Made by a program: the position numbers and the translations under genes
Assembly (NCBI GenBank): GCA_963601185.1
Contig: CAVCEE010000002.1
Span: forward strand, 112,778 to 176,777
Direction: 5' to 3'
Length of the DNA: 64,000 nucleotides
Source of the DNA: Limisoma sp963601185
Lineage (GTDB): Bacteria > Bacteroidota > Bacteroidia > Bacteroidales > Muribaculaceae
The notes under the pieces: model-generated
Told to the model about the DNA's origin: nothing
What the model saw: only the letters and a program-made list of their open reading frames with translations
Databases searched by the model: none
Shown here: piece after piece, positions 1 to 6,411 of the stretch
Numbering within the stretch: the first letter of the stretch is position 1
Layout: each line of letters begins with the position of its first letter

Positions 1-278
1 GTCTTCAGGAAGAATATAATTGCAGTCAAGTTACCCTCGTTGATTTGTTGCATCAACTTGGTCTCGCAGAGGTCAATCAGTCCTTCTTCGACATCACACA
101 TCATATTGTGTAACTCTGGATAGCGTTTGCGCCATCTGTCAAGCGTCTTTCTGTCAATATTCAGTGATTCGGCACACAAACTGAGGTTGCCTGCCGATTT
201 CTTATAAACAGCCACTACTTTCTCAAAAGGGATATTGTTGTAGCGGTTGTCTTCTACTTGCTCATTATGTTCTTCCAT
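1..278 (-). CDS. Phage terminase small subunit-like protein (C-terminus cut by window edge)
   Basis: The first 92 residues are visible; the rest runs off the left edge. Residues 15-55 form a helix-turn-helix of the kind that binds packaging sites (motif NLSLCAESLNIDRKTLDRWR). The following segment, ending in NLTAIIFFLKT, is the pattern seen before the KGKKRGY stretch of many phage small terminases. The start at 278 follows an A-rich run; an in-frame ATG at 293 would add five residues. In the family the protein recognises phage DNA and recruits the large terminase for packaging. It is the main sign that this region is a phage and not only a plasmid. Another HTH function cannot be excluded from a partial protein. 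Confidence 0.65.
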   Translation of the reverse strand, partial: MEEHNEQVEDNRYNNIPFEKVVAVYKKSAGNLSLCAESLNIDRKTLDRWRKRYPELHNMMCDVEEGLIDLCETKLMQQINEGNLTAIIFFLK

Positions 279-394
279 TTTTTTATGCGACATTTGGGGC
301 GGTAATTTTTTTCGTTATGTTGTCTGTTTTTTATATCTACATTTTTGGTCTGAAAGGTCTGGGCGTATCATCTATCCAAAAACTCTCTGCAACA

Positions 395-416
395 AATGGC
401 GCAATCAAGCGCCATT
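395..416 (-). terminator. Hairpin between XRE gene and terminase-like gene
   Basis: An 8-bp perfect stem (aatggcgc/gcgccatt) with a 6-nt loop lies just after the XRE gene stop at 452 in the leftward direction. The following T content is weak (ATTTGTTG), so termination is plausible but not strong. It would separate the regulatory unit from the packaging gene. Confidence 0.35.
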
Positions 417-451
417 ACTACAACTTTGATAAAATGAGGAGTTTTTTGGAT

Positions 452-871
452 TTAAGCCGTCTTTTTGCAATTAGGCTTTATGAACTTCACAAAGTCGTAA
501 TCAAGAGTATTCATCAACTTCTCTATATTCCTTATCGGCATAGTGCGAGATCCATTCAAAAATGTGGAAAGACAAGCCAAATCAATCTTTGATTCTTCTG
601 CGACATCTTTAATCTTCATACCTGCATTTTCTATCGCTTGGCGGAAAATAACAGGAAGTTCTACCGGAGGAATTATTGATGCGCCTGATGCTTTTGGGCC
701 AATTGTCAAATTCAACTCGTCAAGGGCAATTATGAACTTCCTATATGGCAGCGACCTTGTGCCTTTTAAGAATGCGTTCAGGTTTGGAGTGGCAACTCCT
801 ATTACCCTGCTGAATGAGTGTTGGGAATATTCCGATGCTTCAATCTCTGTCCTTAACCTTTCTCTTACCAT
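452..871 (-). CDS. Tandem XRE-type helix-turn-helix protein
   Basis: A 139-aa protein that appears to be two XRE/Cro-like DNA-binding domains in one chain. The first covers about residues 5-50 (HSFSRVIGVATPNLNAFLKG) and the second about 72-130 (IKDVAEESKIDLACLSTFLNG). Both carry the core of a four- or five-helix HTH with the S/N-x-F-L-x-G turn. There is no peptidase or effector domain. A consensus leftward promoter at 891-922 would give a leader of only about 13 nt. It probably regulates phage late or packaging genes; its target is unknown. The two halves resemble each other, which suggests internal duplication, but I have not aligned them formally. Confidence 0.6.
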   Translation of the reverse strand: MVRERLRTEIEASEYSQHSFSRVIGVATPNLNAFLKGTRSLPYRKFIIALDELNLTIGPKASGASIIPPVELPVIFRQAIENAGMKIKDVAEESKIDLACLSTFLNGSRTMPIRNIEKLMNTLDYDFVKFIKPNCKKTA

Positions 872-890
872 AATATTATTTTTTCTATTG

Positions 891-922
891 CAAAGTTAAC
901 TAATAATTATCATTTATGCAAA
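891..922 (-). promoter_or_regulatory. Leftward promoter of the tandem XRE gene
   Basis: On the minus strand TTTG (919-922) is followed after 20 bp by TAACTTTG (891-898), a full match to the Bacteroidetes -33/-7 consensus. The predicted start site near 884 is about 13 nt upstream of the ATG at 871. Confidence 0.65.
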
Positions 923-1015
923 TTGTGATTATATAATACCATTGTGTGTTGTTGCGATTTGCATATTGAAAATGTAAATGTTAAATCCATTCATTATCAT
1001 TTATGGCTCAACAGA

Positions 1016-1046
1016 TTGGCTATGTCGGGAAATTTTCGTACCTTTG
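1016..1046 (+). promoter_or_regulatory. Rightward promoter inside the 872-1164 gap
   Basis: TTGG (1016-1019), 19 bp, then TACCTTTG (1039-1046). The -7 element is a perfect match and the -33 differs by one base. No rightward gene follows for 11 kb, but a hairpin with a T-run ends about 115 bp downstream, so it may drive a short RNA. Confidence 0.5.
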
Positions 1047-1052
1047 TATCAA

Positions 1053-1165
1053 GTTTAATATCCAACGTCCAAAAATCCTCTTCTGAGGTCATCTTTTGGG
1101 TTTAGGAATTAAATCTTATTTGCATATGAGCAGGCTAACCCGTGAGGGCTGGTCTGCTTTTGGTT
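1053..1165 (+). ncRNA. Candidate small RNA between promoter and hairpin terminator
   Basis: The transcript is predicted from a good -7 box at 1039-1046 to an intrinsic-terminator-like hairpin. The hairpin pairs agcag-gctaaccc (1129-1141) with gggctggt-ctgct (1146-1158) around a gtga loop, with one mismatch and two G-T pairs, and is followed by tttt. A smaller cctc-ttct-gagg hairpin lies at about 1077-1088. It runs opposite to the surrounding genes and its 3' end just reaches the end of the leftward gene at 1165-1437. It also contains one copy of the ATGCAAAT-type repeat. This is inference from signals only; no RNA family is recognised. Confidence 0.35.
1111..1126 (-). repeat. ATGCAAAT-type intergenic repeat, copy 1
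   Basis: Minus-strand TATGCAAATAAGATTT, shared with the copies at 5946 and 12713. It lies inside the candidate small-RNA region, and the AGCAG next to it forms the base of the terminator hairpin. A further two ATGCAAAT octamers occur nearby at 916-923 (plus strand) and 957-964 (minus strand). Confidence 0.5.
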
Positions 1166-1437
1166 TATACCGTTTCGCCAACACCTGCATCTCGTCCAGA
1201 TTTTCTGTATTCAATTGCCGAAGAACGAGCTTCATTCAATTTTGCGATTACATCACTTACAGACATATCATAATCCAGTTTATGGAAAGGAACATCACAA
1301 TATGTAAGGTACATACTACCGTTCTTTTCTGTTACTTGAAATTGAGAGTTGATGTAGGACAATTCCTTACGTTCATTGTTTTCTTTGCGTGTGCTTCTTA
1401 ATGAGGATAGCAACGAGGATATTCTTTCGTACAACAT
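1165..1437 (-). CDS. Hypothetical phage protein (90 aa)
   Basis: No family recognised. The 90-aa product is charged, starts with an amphipathic helix (YERISSLLSSLRSTRKENN), then has a beta-rich middle and a helical C-terminal half (SVSDVIAKLNEARSSAIEYR). There is no signal peptide or membrane segment. It is the last gene of the leftward unit that carries the PRTRC cassette and starts 6 nt after the stop of the small membrane protein at 1444-1617, so the two are probably co-translated. A role with the cassette is possible but rests only on position. Confidence 0.5.
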   Translation of the reverse strand: MLYERISSLLSSLRSTRKENNERKELSYINSQFQVTEKNGSMYLTYCDVPFHKLDYDMSVSDVIAKLNEARSSAIEYRKSGRDAGVGETV

Positions 1438-1443
1438 ACCTGA

Positions 1444-1617
1444 TTAGAATTGTCTGATGAACCAGTTACGGTACTTACTCCAGGTGGAGATTACAAATTC
1501 TCCCATAAGCGACATAAAGACTGCTATGGCAAGTATCGGAAATACGATTACCATTTGAAGCCAAATTAAGGCTTTACCAAGCCGACTTCTTCTAACTGTT
1601 ACTTTCTTTGTTTTCAT
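1444..1617 (-). CDS. Small membrane protein (57 aa)
   Basis: A 57-aa reading frame from ATG at 1617 to TAA at 1444-1446. The N-terminus is very basic (MKTKKVTVRRSRLGK), followed by one clear hydrophobic segment at about residues 17-42 (LQMVIVFPILAIAVFMSL) and a basic aromatic tail. By the positive-inside rule the topology is uncertain because both ends are basic. It is packed between neighbours with gaps of 6 and 45 nt. A copy of the ATGCAAAT repeat lies about 27 nt upstream. It could be a membrane anchor or a phage superinfection or lysis accessory protein; no family is recognised. Confidence 0.5.
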   Translation of the reverse strand: MKTKKVTVRRSRLGKALIWLQMVIVFPILAIAVFMSLMGEFVISTWSKYRNWFIRQF

Positions 1618-1643
1618 ATTTCTGTTTTGGATTTAGTTAAATA

Positions 1644-1655
1644 CTTATTTGCATA
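1644..1655 (-). repeat. ATGCAAAT-type intergenic repeat, copy 2
   Basis: Minus-strand TATGCAAATAAG, the 12-bp core common to all four copies, placed 27 nt before the 57-aa membrane protein start. The flanks differ from the other copies. Confidence 0.45.
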
Positions 1656-1662
1656 TTGATGT

Positions 1663-1800
1663 TTACTTCTTTCTCATAAAAGGCAACTTCCTTGGAAGAA
1701 AGTATGTCAAGGCTATTATCCCTCCGAATAAGACAAGATAGAGGAGTAGTAGAGCATTCCACCAAACAGCCTTTATGATATTTATTGCTTTCTTCATCAT
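1663..1800 (-). CDS. Small membrane protein (45 aa)
   Basis: A 45-aa frame from ATG at 1800 to TAA at 1663-1665. Its ATG overlaps the TGA of the upstream gene as ATGA, a strong sign of translational coupling. It has a short basic start (MMKKAINIIK), one long hydrophobic stretch at about 11-35 (WWNALLLLYLVLFGGIIALT) and a basic tail (RKLPFMRKK). It is the second of two consecutive single-pass micro-proteins downstream of the E1-like gene. Function unknown. Confidence 0.5.
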   Translation of the reverse strand: MMKKAINIIKAVWWNALLLLYLVLFGGIIALTYFLPRKLPFMRKK

Positions 1801-2153
1801 TGTTCGTTTCTAAGAAGTTTGCAGATGTATTCGCCAAACTCGTCTTGGATTTTGATGGCACTTTCAGCCGATAGGTTTAATCCGCCTGAACTTGTAAGAT
1901 GCCCGAAACCTCGGACTACCATTAGCAGATTTGCGCCATTATAAATATCGCCATTGGAATAGGTGATGTTTGGATTGCCAATAGACTTGCTTTCTCCATT
2001 TATGATTTGACAAGTACGTTCCATCAATCTTTCTGGATTATTTATGCAGTCTGCGACCATTAGAGCCATAACACCATTTGAAGACCAAATGAATACTCCG
2101 TCTGTTCTAAACGGTCTTTTGTATATATCAAGAGCATTCATACTTATTGACAT
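1797..2153 (-). CDS. Hypothetical roadblock/LC7-like small protein (118 aa)
   Basis: The 118-aa product has the beta-alpha pattern of a small globular protein: a strand-rich core (GVFIWSSNGVMALMVADCIN), a second strand set (GANLLMVVRGFGHLTSSGGL) and a C-terminal helix. The pattern recalls roadblock/LC7-like or profilin-like folds, but I cannot name a family. It does not contain the JAMM motif expected of PRTRC protein A. A weaker promoter-like pair (TTGC, 19 bp, TAACTTTA) at 2174-2204 lies just upstream. It sits 75 nt after the E1-like gene and its stop overlaps the start of the 45-aa membrane protein. Confidence 0.5.
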   Translation of the reverse strand: MSISMNALDIYKRPFRTDGVFIWSSNGVMALMVADCINNPERLMERTCQIINGESKSIGNPNITYSNGDIYNGANLLMVVRGFGHLTSSGGLNLSAESAIKIQDEFGEYICKLLRNEQ

Positions 2154-2228
2154 TTAATGTTTTTTGCTATATGTAAAGTTAGTGATTTTTAGTGAGATAT
2201 GCAATGTTTTGTAACGTTATTTTTCTGA

Positions 2229-2993
2229 TTACCAAAATTTTATAGGATTTATATTCATCGTTTTCAAATTTACGAATGCTCCCTGATAATCAATACCACC
2301 TTCCGTTATCAACTTCCATAGCAAGTTGCAACAGACTTGCGCTAACATAGAATTGACAAACAGATCTTGCTTTGACAATGCTTCTGCGAGTGAACAGGAC
2401 GGGCCACTATCTTTTTCATCAACTTGTGTAAGGTCAAACAACTCATCAACGCATTTGAGCGAACTTACGGATTCTACACTATCACTTTGGGGTTGATTGA
2501 TGTTTTTGATTGTGCCAAGCACCACTTGCCCTCTGTCAGTCTGATTTCCACAGTCTATCCAGTAGTAGGAAGTTCGCATATCGTCATTACCACAATAAGA
2601 GCGAATATGTTCACCTATGGAGATTCTGGAATTTACATTATCAACACAAGTGATTGTGATGTTGTTTGTGTTCGCCTTACCGAGAGGATAGCGGTTCTTG
2701 CAACTTTTCCAATCGACCCCGAAAAAAGAGTTTATTCGGTCAATCAAAACCATTGACTTTGACAGTCCTACATCAGAGGGACTGAACAATTGCCTGCCGA
2801 TGTTGGCTTCGGTCACCACATCATCGTCATACAACGTAACGTGAATACCGGGATGCCCAAGTTTGTACAAGGCATAGTCAATCCTTGCCAGTTCTGCCAT
2901 TACCTGACTTCCAGTACCTCCTGCTCCGATAACAGCCACTGAAAGTCGGTGCTGAGGGTTTAGAAGATAGTTGTGTGTAAAATGTCGTTTCAT
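2229..2993 (-). CDS. PRTRC system ThiF-family (E1-like) adenylating protein
   Basis: This 254-aa protein belongs to the ThiF/MoeB/E1 superfamily, which adenylates the C-terminus of ubiquitin-like proteins. Visible motifs are the nucleotide loop GAGGTG (23-28), the acidic strand end DDD (56-58), the N-x-x-R-Q signature (NIGRQ, 64-68) with arginine finger, Lys79, and CVDN (116-119), the metal-binding Asp. Cys148 in WIDCGN is a candidate thioester residue. No paired CxxC zinc motifs are seen, unlike MoeB. It is shorter than housekeeping ThiF or MoeB, fitting the PRTRC ThiF family. Its start overlaps the stop of the E2-like gene (ATGA). It is not the thiamine ThiF: it sits in a different operon and on a phage. 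Confidence 0.85.
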   Translation of the reverse strand: MKRHFTHNYLLNPQHRLSVAVIGAGGTGSQVMAELARIDYALYKLGHPGIHVTLYDDDVVTEANIGRQLFSPSDVGLSKSMVLIDRINSFFGVDWKSCKNRYPLGKANTNNITITCVDNVNSRISIGEHIRSYCGNDDMRTSYYWIDCGNQTDRGQVVLGTIKNINQPQSDSVESVSSLKCVDELFDLTQVDEKDSGPSCSLAEALSKQDLFVNSMLAQVCCNLLWKLITEGGIDYQGAFVNLKTMNINPIKFW

Positions 2994-3685
2994 TGTAGTA
3001 AACTCTTTAATGTGTGAATACTTGGAAGAAGAACTTCATTAGGGAACTTGCTTCCACTTTCAATCAAATGCTTTGTCAGCGTTGCCAAATTGCCCTTTAT
3101 GGGATTGACATCGAGTATATGGGAAAACTCCGACATCCAAAACATCTTCTCCCAATAGCATATCAGATTGTTGAATGTGGATTGTTTGGGAGGCTCTACT
3201 TTTGAGTTTCCAAGACAAACACCTGTATCAGACACATTCATAAATGGGGCTTTGTATAGTTTGCCATTTGGTTTTTTCCCTTTGAACGCCATAACACTCA
3301 ACTTTCCATTATTGGCCATATATACCAAGCCCGGTACAGACATAACTCCATTCGGGATACCTAAGGATTGTATAAAATACACTTGCCTTGTTTGTGGAGG
3401 GTTGTACCAAACCAATTTTGTGCGTCCTGGCGTTGTGTCAGCATATAAAAGGTTTGAGGGGACCGTTCCGTGAATGCCATAATCAAAATTCTCATCATCA
3501 ACGGCAATCACATTCATTATATCAACAATACATTTCTTTGTTAGAGGAATGCCGGAGGACATTTGCCCATTGACAATATCTCTGCGTTCAAGATACAGGC
3601 CAACATTGCTATCAGTACATTCATATACGACAACAGCCATCTTTGGCTTATACACATCATTTATCAATCTCGTAAGTTTGTTCAT
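2990..3685 (-). CDS. PRTRC system protein B (E2-like)
   Basis: The 231-aa protein matches PRTRC protein B, a family described in the literature as a prokaryotic E2-like (ubiquitin-conjugating) fold. The diagnostic stretch is YKAPFMNVSDTGVCLGN (144-160), in which Cys157 sits at the expected active-site position; WYNPP (93-97) is also family-like. If it works as an E2 it would accept a ubiquitin-like protein from the E1 encoded just downstream. The start at 3685 overlaps the preceding gene by 29 nt; an internal Met at 3640 would remove the overlap and is a realistic alternative. Conjugating activity is inferred, not shown. Confidence 0.8.
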   Translation of the reverse strand: MNKLTRLINDVYKPKMAVVVYECTDSNVGLYLERRDIVNGQMSSGIPLTKKCIVDIMNVIAVDDENFDYGIHGTVPSNLLYADTTPGRTKLVWYNPPQTRQVYFIQSLGIPNGVMSVPGLVYMANNGKLSVMAFKGKKPNGKLYKAPFMNVSDTGVCLGNSKVEPPKQSTFNNLICYWEKMFWMSEFSHILDVNPIKGNLATLTKHLIESGSKFPNEVLLPSIHTLKSLLQ

Positions 3686-4856
3686 AATTCCAGCGCGCTT
3701 GGTTGTACTTTACCATATACTCAAACCACTCATTTGGAAAATTAGAGCCACTAAATGGTTTATCGTAATTTGGCGTTATCAATTTCTCATCATATAATTC
3801 TTCTGCATAGGTATCACAACCATTATTGTTCAGTATGTCAATCACACTGTTTACAATAGGGTCATTGTCCTCATCGCCATAACAAATGGCACACAGTCTG
3901 TCTATTGAAAGGAAATCTTCATAGTAATCATCTTCGACATTAAAAACTTCCAAATTGCATTGGTTCAGGCTGTGGCGATAATAGCGAATGCTCTCGTCTG
4001 CCATCAGTTCTATACCCTCAAAGGCAATTTTTACCAATTCTGCAAGTTCTTTATTTGGTGCATTGCTTATTAGAGAACAAATTCTGTCATAGTTGCAACG
4101 ATACGTTTCTACCAGCATTTGCCAAGATGATGATTCTATCTCGTCAAACAGAGCCTTTATATCACCCTTTATGTATCGCAAAGCAAACTTTTCATATTCA
4201 TCGTCTCTCTCGTCTTTATCAACATAGTCAAAATCGTCTATGATGCCGAGAGAAAAAGCAAAATCATAATTGTCTTCTGGGAAAGCCATTCCCATTGTTG
4301 CACGAATCAGAGAAACGAACTCGCAGAAAAATGTTCGATATGGTTGTGCCATACTTTCAATGAACTTTACAGGGACAAATGCACAAGTGTATGGAGGATA
4401 ATCACATCGAGCATACTCAACGAATACAAATTCTTTGCTGTCATAATCATAATTGATGATTATCTCGTTGTCAGCAGGACAACAACTTTTCATGGCTTTA
4501 TACAAATGCTGAATTAGCTCAAACGGATGCCCTTGTGGAACTTCTGTGCAAAATGAATTGTGTGCTTTGCAATAGGAGTTTGCACATTGTTGCAATCGGT
4601 CAATATTTGACTTGACATCTATGCTTTCTTCACCAAAAATAAGACGAGACTTCCCATTCTCATCTTTTAGAGAAATACCATATTCACTATATGTGAGATT
4701 GTTGAAAATGGGAAGCTCGTCAAATCTTTGGTTCAGAAAGGAACGTTGCAATGCTTTTTGCGTAATACTCTTGGCGGTCTCTCTATTACACGATGCGTTT
4801 CGTCTCTGTTTTGTTCTTCCAAGAGCAACCGACCTATTTGCTGTAACAACTTCCAT
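3657..4856 (-). CDS. Large hypothetical protein inside the PRTRC cassette (399 aa)
   Basis: No domain recognised with confidence. The 399-aa protein has a basic N-terminus (about 1-40), then a mainly helical, strongly acidic body rich in Asp, Glu, Tyr and Asn (DEDNDPIV, VEDDYYEDF). A WYRC-type or HxxxC motif of a JAMM protease is absent. It lies between the ubiquitin-like PRTRC-C gene (25-nt gap) and PRTRC-B (29-nt overlap), the position often taken by PRTRC protein F or an unnamed protein in Bacteroidetes cassettes. It may be a substrate adaptor or scaffold, but that is a guess from position. Confidence 0.6.
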   Translation of the reverse strand: MEVVTANRSVALGRTKQRRNASCNRETAKSITQKALQRSFLNQRFDELPIFNNLTYSEYGISLKDENGKSRLIFGEESIDVKSNIDRLQQCANSYCKAHNSFCTEVPQGHPFELIQHLYKAMKSCCPADNEIIINYDYDSKEFVFVEYARCDYPPYTCAFVPVKFIESMAQPYRTFFCEFVSLIRATMGMAFPEDNYDFAFSLGIIDDFDYVDKDERDDEYEKFALRYIKGDIKALFDEIESSSWQMLVETYRCNYDRICSLISNAPNKELAELVKIAFEGIELMADESIRYYRHSLNQCNLEVFNVEDDYYEDFLSIDRLCAICYGDEDNDPIVNSVIDILNNNGCDTYAEELYDEKLITPNYDKPFSGSNFPNEWFEYMVKYNQARWNYEQTYEIDK

Positions 4857-4881
4857 TCTTTTGAGGTCTTTGTTTTGTCTT

Positions 4882-5091
4882 TCATCCTTTTGTTCCTACT
4901 GTACTTTTGAACTCATACACTGCTTGGTCGTTTTCGATAGTAGGACCAAAGACATTGCTTGTTGTGAGTTCTGGATATTGATTGGAGTAATATGACATTA
5001 CCTCATCTGGTGTCATATCACTATTCGGATCTGCGAGAAGTAATTCACGATGCTTGAAAACACGAGGGAATACTTTTACGTTCAGTGCCAT
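4882..5091 (-). CDS. PRTRC system protein C (ubiquitin-like)
   Basis: The 69-aa protein is a clear PRTRC protein C. It starts ALNVKVFPRVFKH, continues with YPELTTSNVFGP, and ends AVYEFKSTVGTKG. This family is described as a prokaryotic ubiquitin-like beta-grasp protein. The last residue is glycine, so the tail would be ready for E1 adenylation without proteolytic trimming. Its ATG overlaps the stop of the PRTRC-E gene by one base (TAATG), so its amount is probably tied to PRTRC-E. With the E1 and E2 genes downstream this completes a minimal conjugation set. Confidence 0.85.
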   Translation of the reverse strand: MALNVKVFPRVFKHRELLLADPNSDMTPDEVMSYYSNQYPELTTSNVFGPTIENDQAVYEFKSTVGTKG

Positions 5092-5693
5092 TATTCTTCA
5101 CCTCCTTCCTCATCGTCAGTGGTTTCATGCTTGGTTTCTTTTGTTCTGCCGATTTTCACGTTCTTTCCATCAGACTTGTCTTCTACTGCTCCGAACATTG
5201 TTCCTACTCCAGACATCTTGGCTACTTCTGCTTCAAGTTTGTCAAGTGAAGATGTGTCTTTGTCTGACACGACTTTTCGTGCGTTTGTGATACAAGTTAA
5301 AGCGTCTCTAAACTTTTCTTCTTTGAGGTTCTGCTTCGCAAGTGATACCCATTCGTTCATTTCCTTTTTCTTCTTTTCTTCAGCAGCCTTTTTATCGGCT
5401 TCCAGTTTTGACTTTGCTTTGGCTTCTTCTTGCGCCTTTTCATACAAAGCCATATTGGAGAGTAGTTCGCAACTTTTGGCTATTGGAGCGGTTATCGCAT
5501 CAAGAAAGCCATTGTCAAGGTCTTCTGCCGAACCAGTAAGGTTTAGCGGAATAATTTTACCCTTTGCGGTATCTTTCACGAGGTTGTTTCCGGGAAGAAC
5601 GCTTACGACCAGTTCTTCTCCCTTTTTTGCTATGGTGATAGTTACGGTAGAACCATCGCCAAGCATTTCATTTAATGTCTTGAACATTTCCAT
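5091..5693 (-). CDS. PRTRC system protein E
   Basis: The 200-aa protein matches PRTRC protein E. The conserved N-terminal half is STVTITIAKKGEELVVSVLPG (near 15-35) and LNLTGSAEDLD (near 50-60). The middle is a long Lys/Glu/Ala coiled coil (about 85-115), then a helical hairpin, and a charged tail ending DDEEGGEE. The biochemical role of PRTRC-E is unknown. It overlaps the DpnD/PcfM-like gene by 26 nt at its start (an ATG at 5687 is an alternative) and the PRTRC-C gene by one base at its end. Confidence 0.8.
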   Translation of the reverse strand: MEMFKTLNEMLGDGSTVTITIAKKGEELVVSVLPGNNLVKDTAKGKIIPLNLTGSAEDLDNGFLDAITAPIAKSCELLSNMALYEKAQEEAKAKSKLEADKKAAEEKKKKEMNEWVSLAKQNLKEEKFRDALTCITNARKVVSDKDTSSLDKLEAEVAKMSGVGTMFGAVEDKSDGKNVKIGRTKETKHETTDDEEGGEE

Positions 5694-5940
5694 AATTGCT
5701 TTTTGAGTTTAGGTTATTATTATCTTCTGAACCACCTAAAAAGTGGAACTCTGTTTCATAATAGTCATCAGCGGATAGAACTATTTCATCGTTATAGTAC
5801 ATATCCATAACTTTTTGGCGTGCATCAATGCCACAGCCGAGAGGCAGTTCTACTTCTACAACTTTCTTGAGAGTTTCAAGCACTTCCACTTTGTACTTTA
5901 CTTTGGGAAGTGCTGTTGCTTTGTTTACGATTTCTTCCAT
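5668..5940 (-). CDS. DpnD/PcfM-like small protein
   Basis: The 90-aa product has the DpnD/PcfM signature: KYKVEVLETLKKVVEVE (about 15-31) followed by DEIVLSADDYYETEF (about 51-65). Such proteins are common in phage and conjugative elements and their function is not known. The coding region begins 4 nt after a short leader frame in the ATGCAAAT repeat and overlaps the PRTRC-E start. A tail rich in Asn (EDNNNLNSKSNYGN) lies beyond the conserved domain. It is the first gene of the tightly packed PRTRC block. Confidence 0.7.
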   Translation of the reverse strand: MEEIVNKATALPKVKYKVEVLETLKKVVEVELPLGCGIDARQKVMDMYYNDEIVLSADDYYETEFHFLGGSEDNNNLNSKSNYGNVQDIK

Positions 5941-5945
5941 TCTAA

Positions 5946-5976
5946 TTAAATCTTATTTGCATATAAGCAGACTTTA
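5946..5976 (-). repeat. ATGCAAAT-type intergenic repeat, copy 3
   Basis: On the minus strand AGTCTGCTTATATGCAAATA continues as AGATTTAA and ends just before the ATG of the DpnD/PcfM-like gene. It shares about 27 bp with the copy at 12713-12741 and 18 or more bp with the copy near 1111. It contains a six-codon frame (MQIRFN) that stops 4 nt before the gene start. A role in translation or regulation is possible. Confidence 0.55.
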
Positions 5977-6267
5977 TTGTTTGCCCCAAAATGTATTTGT
6001 GTTTTCACCCATTCGGCATAAGGCATCGCCAAGATTGTTGATTGCTGATTGAATTTGGCAAGCGGTGATTCTTGTTTCGTGCCTTTTGTCCCAAAGCTCA
6101 TCTTCTTCCTTTTCATCAGCATCAGGATTGCGTCGTAGCTCTTTCATATGTTTGTCCATTGTGTTATAGACAGCAACAACTGCATAGTAATCATCAATCA
6201 ACTCCATACGTATCTTTTTGATTGCTTCAATCTTTTCTGAAAATCTTGCTTTAACTTCTGAATTCAT
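5974..6267 (-). CDS. Hypothetical helical phage protein (97 aa)
   Basis: The 97-aa product is almost wholly helical and charged: RFSEKIEAIKKIRMELIDDY, then a second helix with KHMKELRRNPDADEKEEDEL, then a third that ends in CRMGENTNTFWGKQ. It looks like a small coiled-coil or helical-hairpin protein. No family recognised. It is the first gene behind the consensus promoter at 6306-6336 and lies 33 nt before the DpnD/PcfM-like gene, with a repeat copy between them. Confidence 0.5.
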   Translation of the reverse strand: MNSEVKARFSEKIEAIKKIRMELIDDYYAVVAVYNTMDKHMKELRRNPDADEKEEDELWDKRHETRITACQIQSAINNLGDALCRMGENTNTFWGKQ

Positions 6268-6305
6268 ATCTTTTTCTTTTTAGTTAGTTTGTTATTTTGG
6301 ATAAT

Positions 6306-6336
6306 CAAAGTTAGCGATAATTATTTGATTTACAAA
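6306..6336 (-). promoter_or_regulatory. Leftward promoter of the PRTRC unit
   Basis: On the minus strand TTTG (6333-6336), 19 bp, TAACTTTG (6306-6313): both boxes match the Bacteroidetes consensus. The start site should be near 6299, about 32 nt before the gene at 6267. This gives the PRTRC block its own promoter, separate from the replication genes. The rest of the 144-bp gap (6268-6411) shows no other signal. Confidence 0.7.
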
Positions 6337-6411
6337 ACGTTAAGCAATTTATTTTCAGCAACTTACGCAGATTTTTCACATTATCTTTGATGCAATTTTA
6401 GGGGTTAATTT

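Noticed and set aside
997..1092. 31-codon leftward frame (starts MTSEEDFWTLDIKL)
   Set aside because: No start signal, no conservation evidence, and it overlaps the better supported rightward promoter and small-RNA candidate.
1797..2153. PRTRC protein A (JAB protease) candidate
   Set aside because: No H-x-H and S-x-x-D metal motif anywhere in the chain.
2229..2993. ThiF-like gene as the missing thiamine-pathway thiF
   Set aside because: It is in a PRTRC block on a phage, overlaps the E2-like gene and lacks the zinc CxxC pairs of ThiF/MoeB, so a ThiS partner is unlikely.
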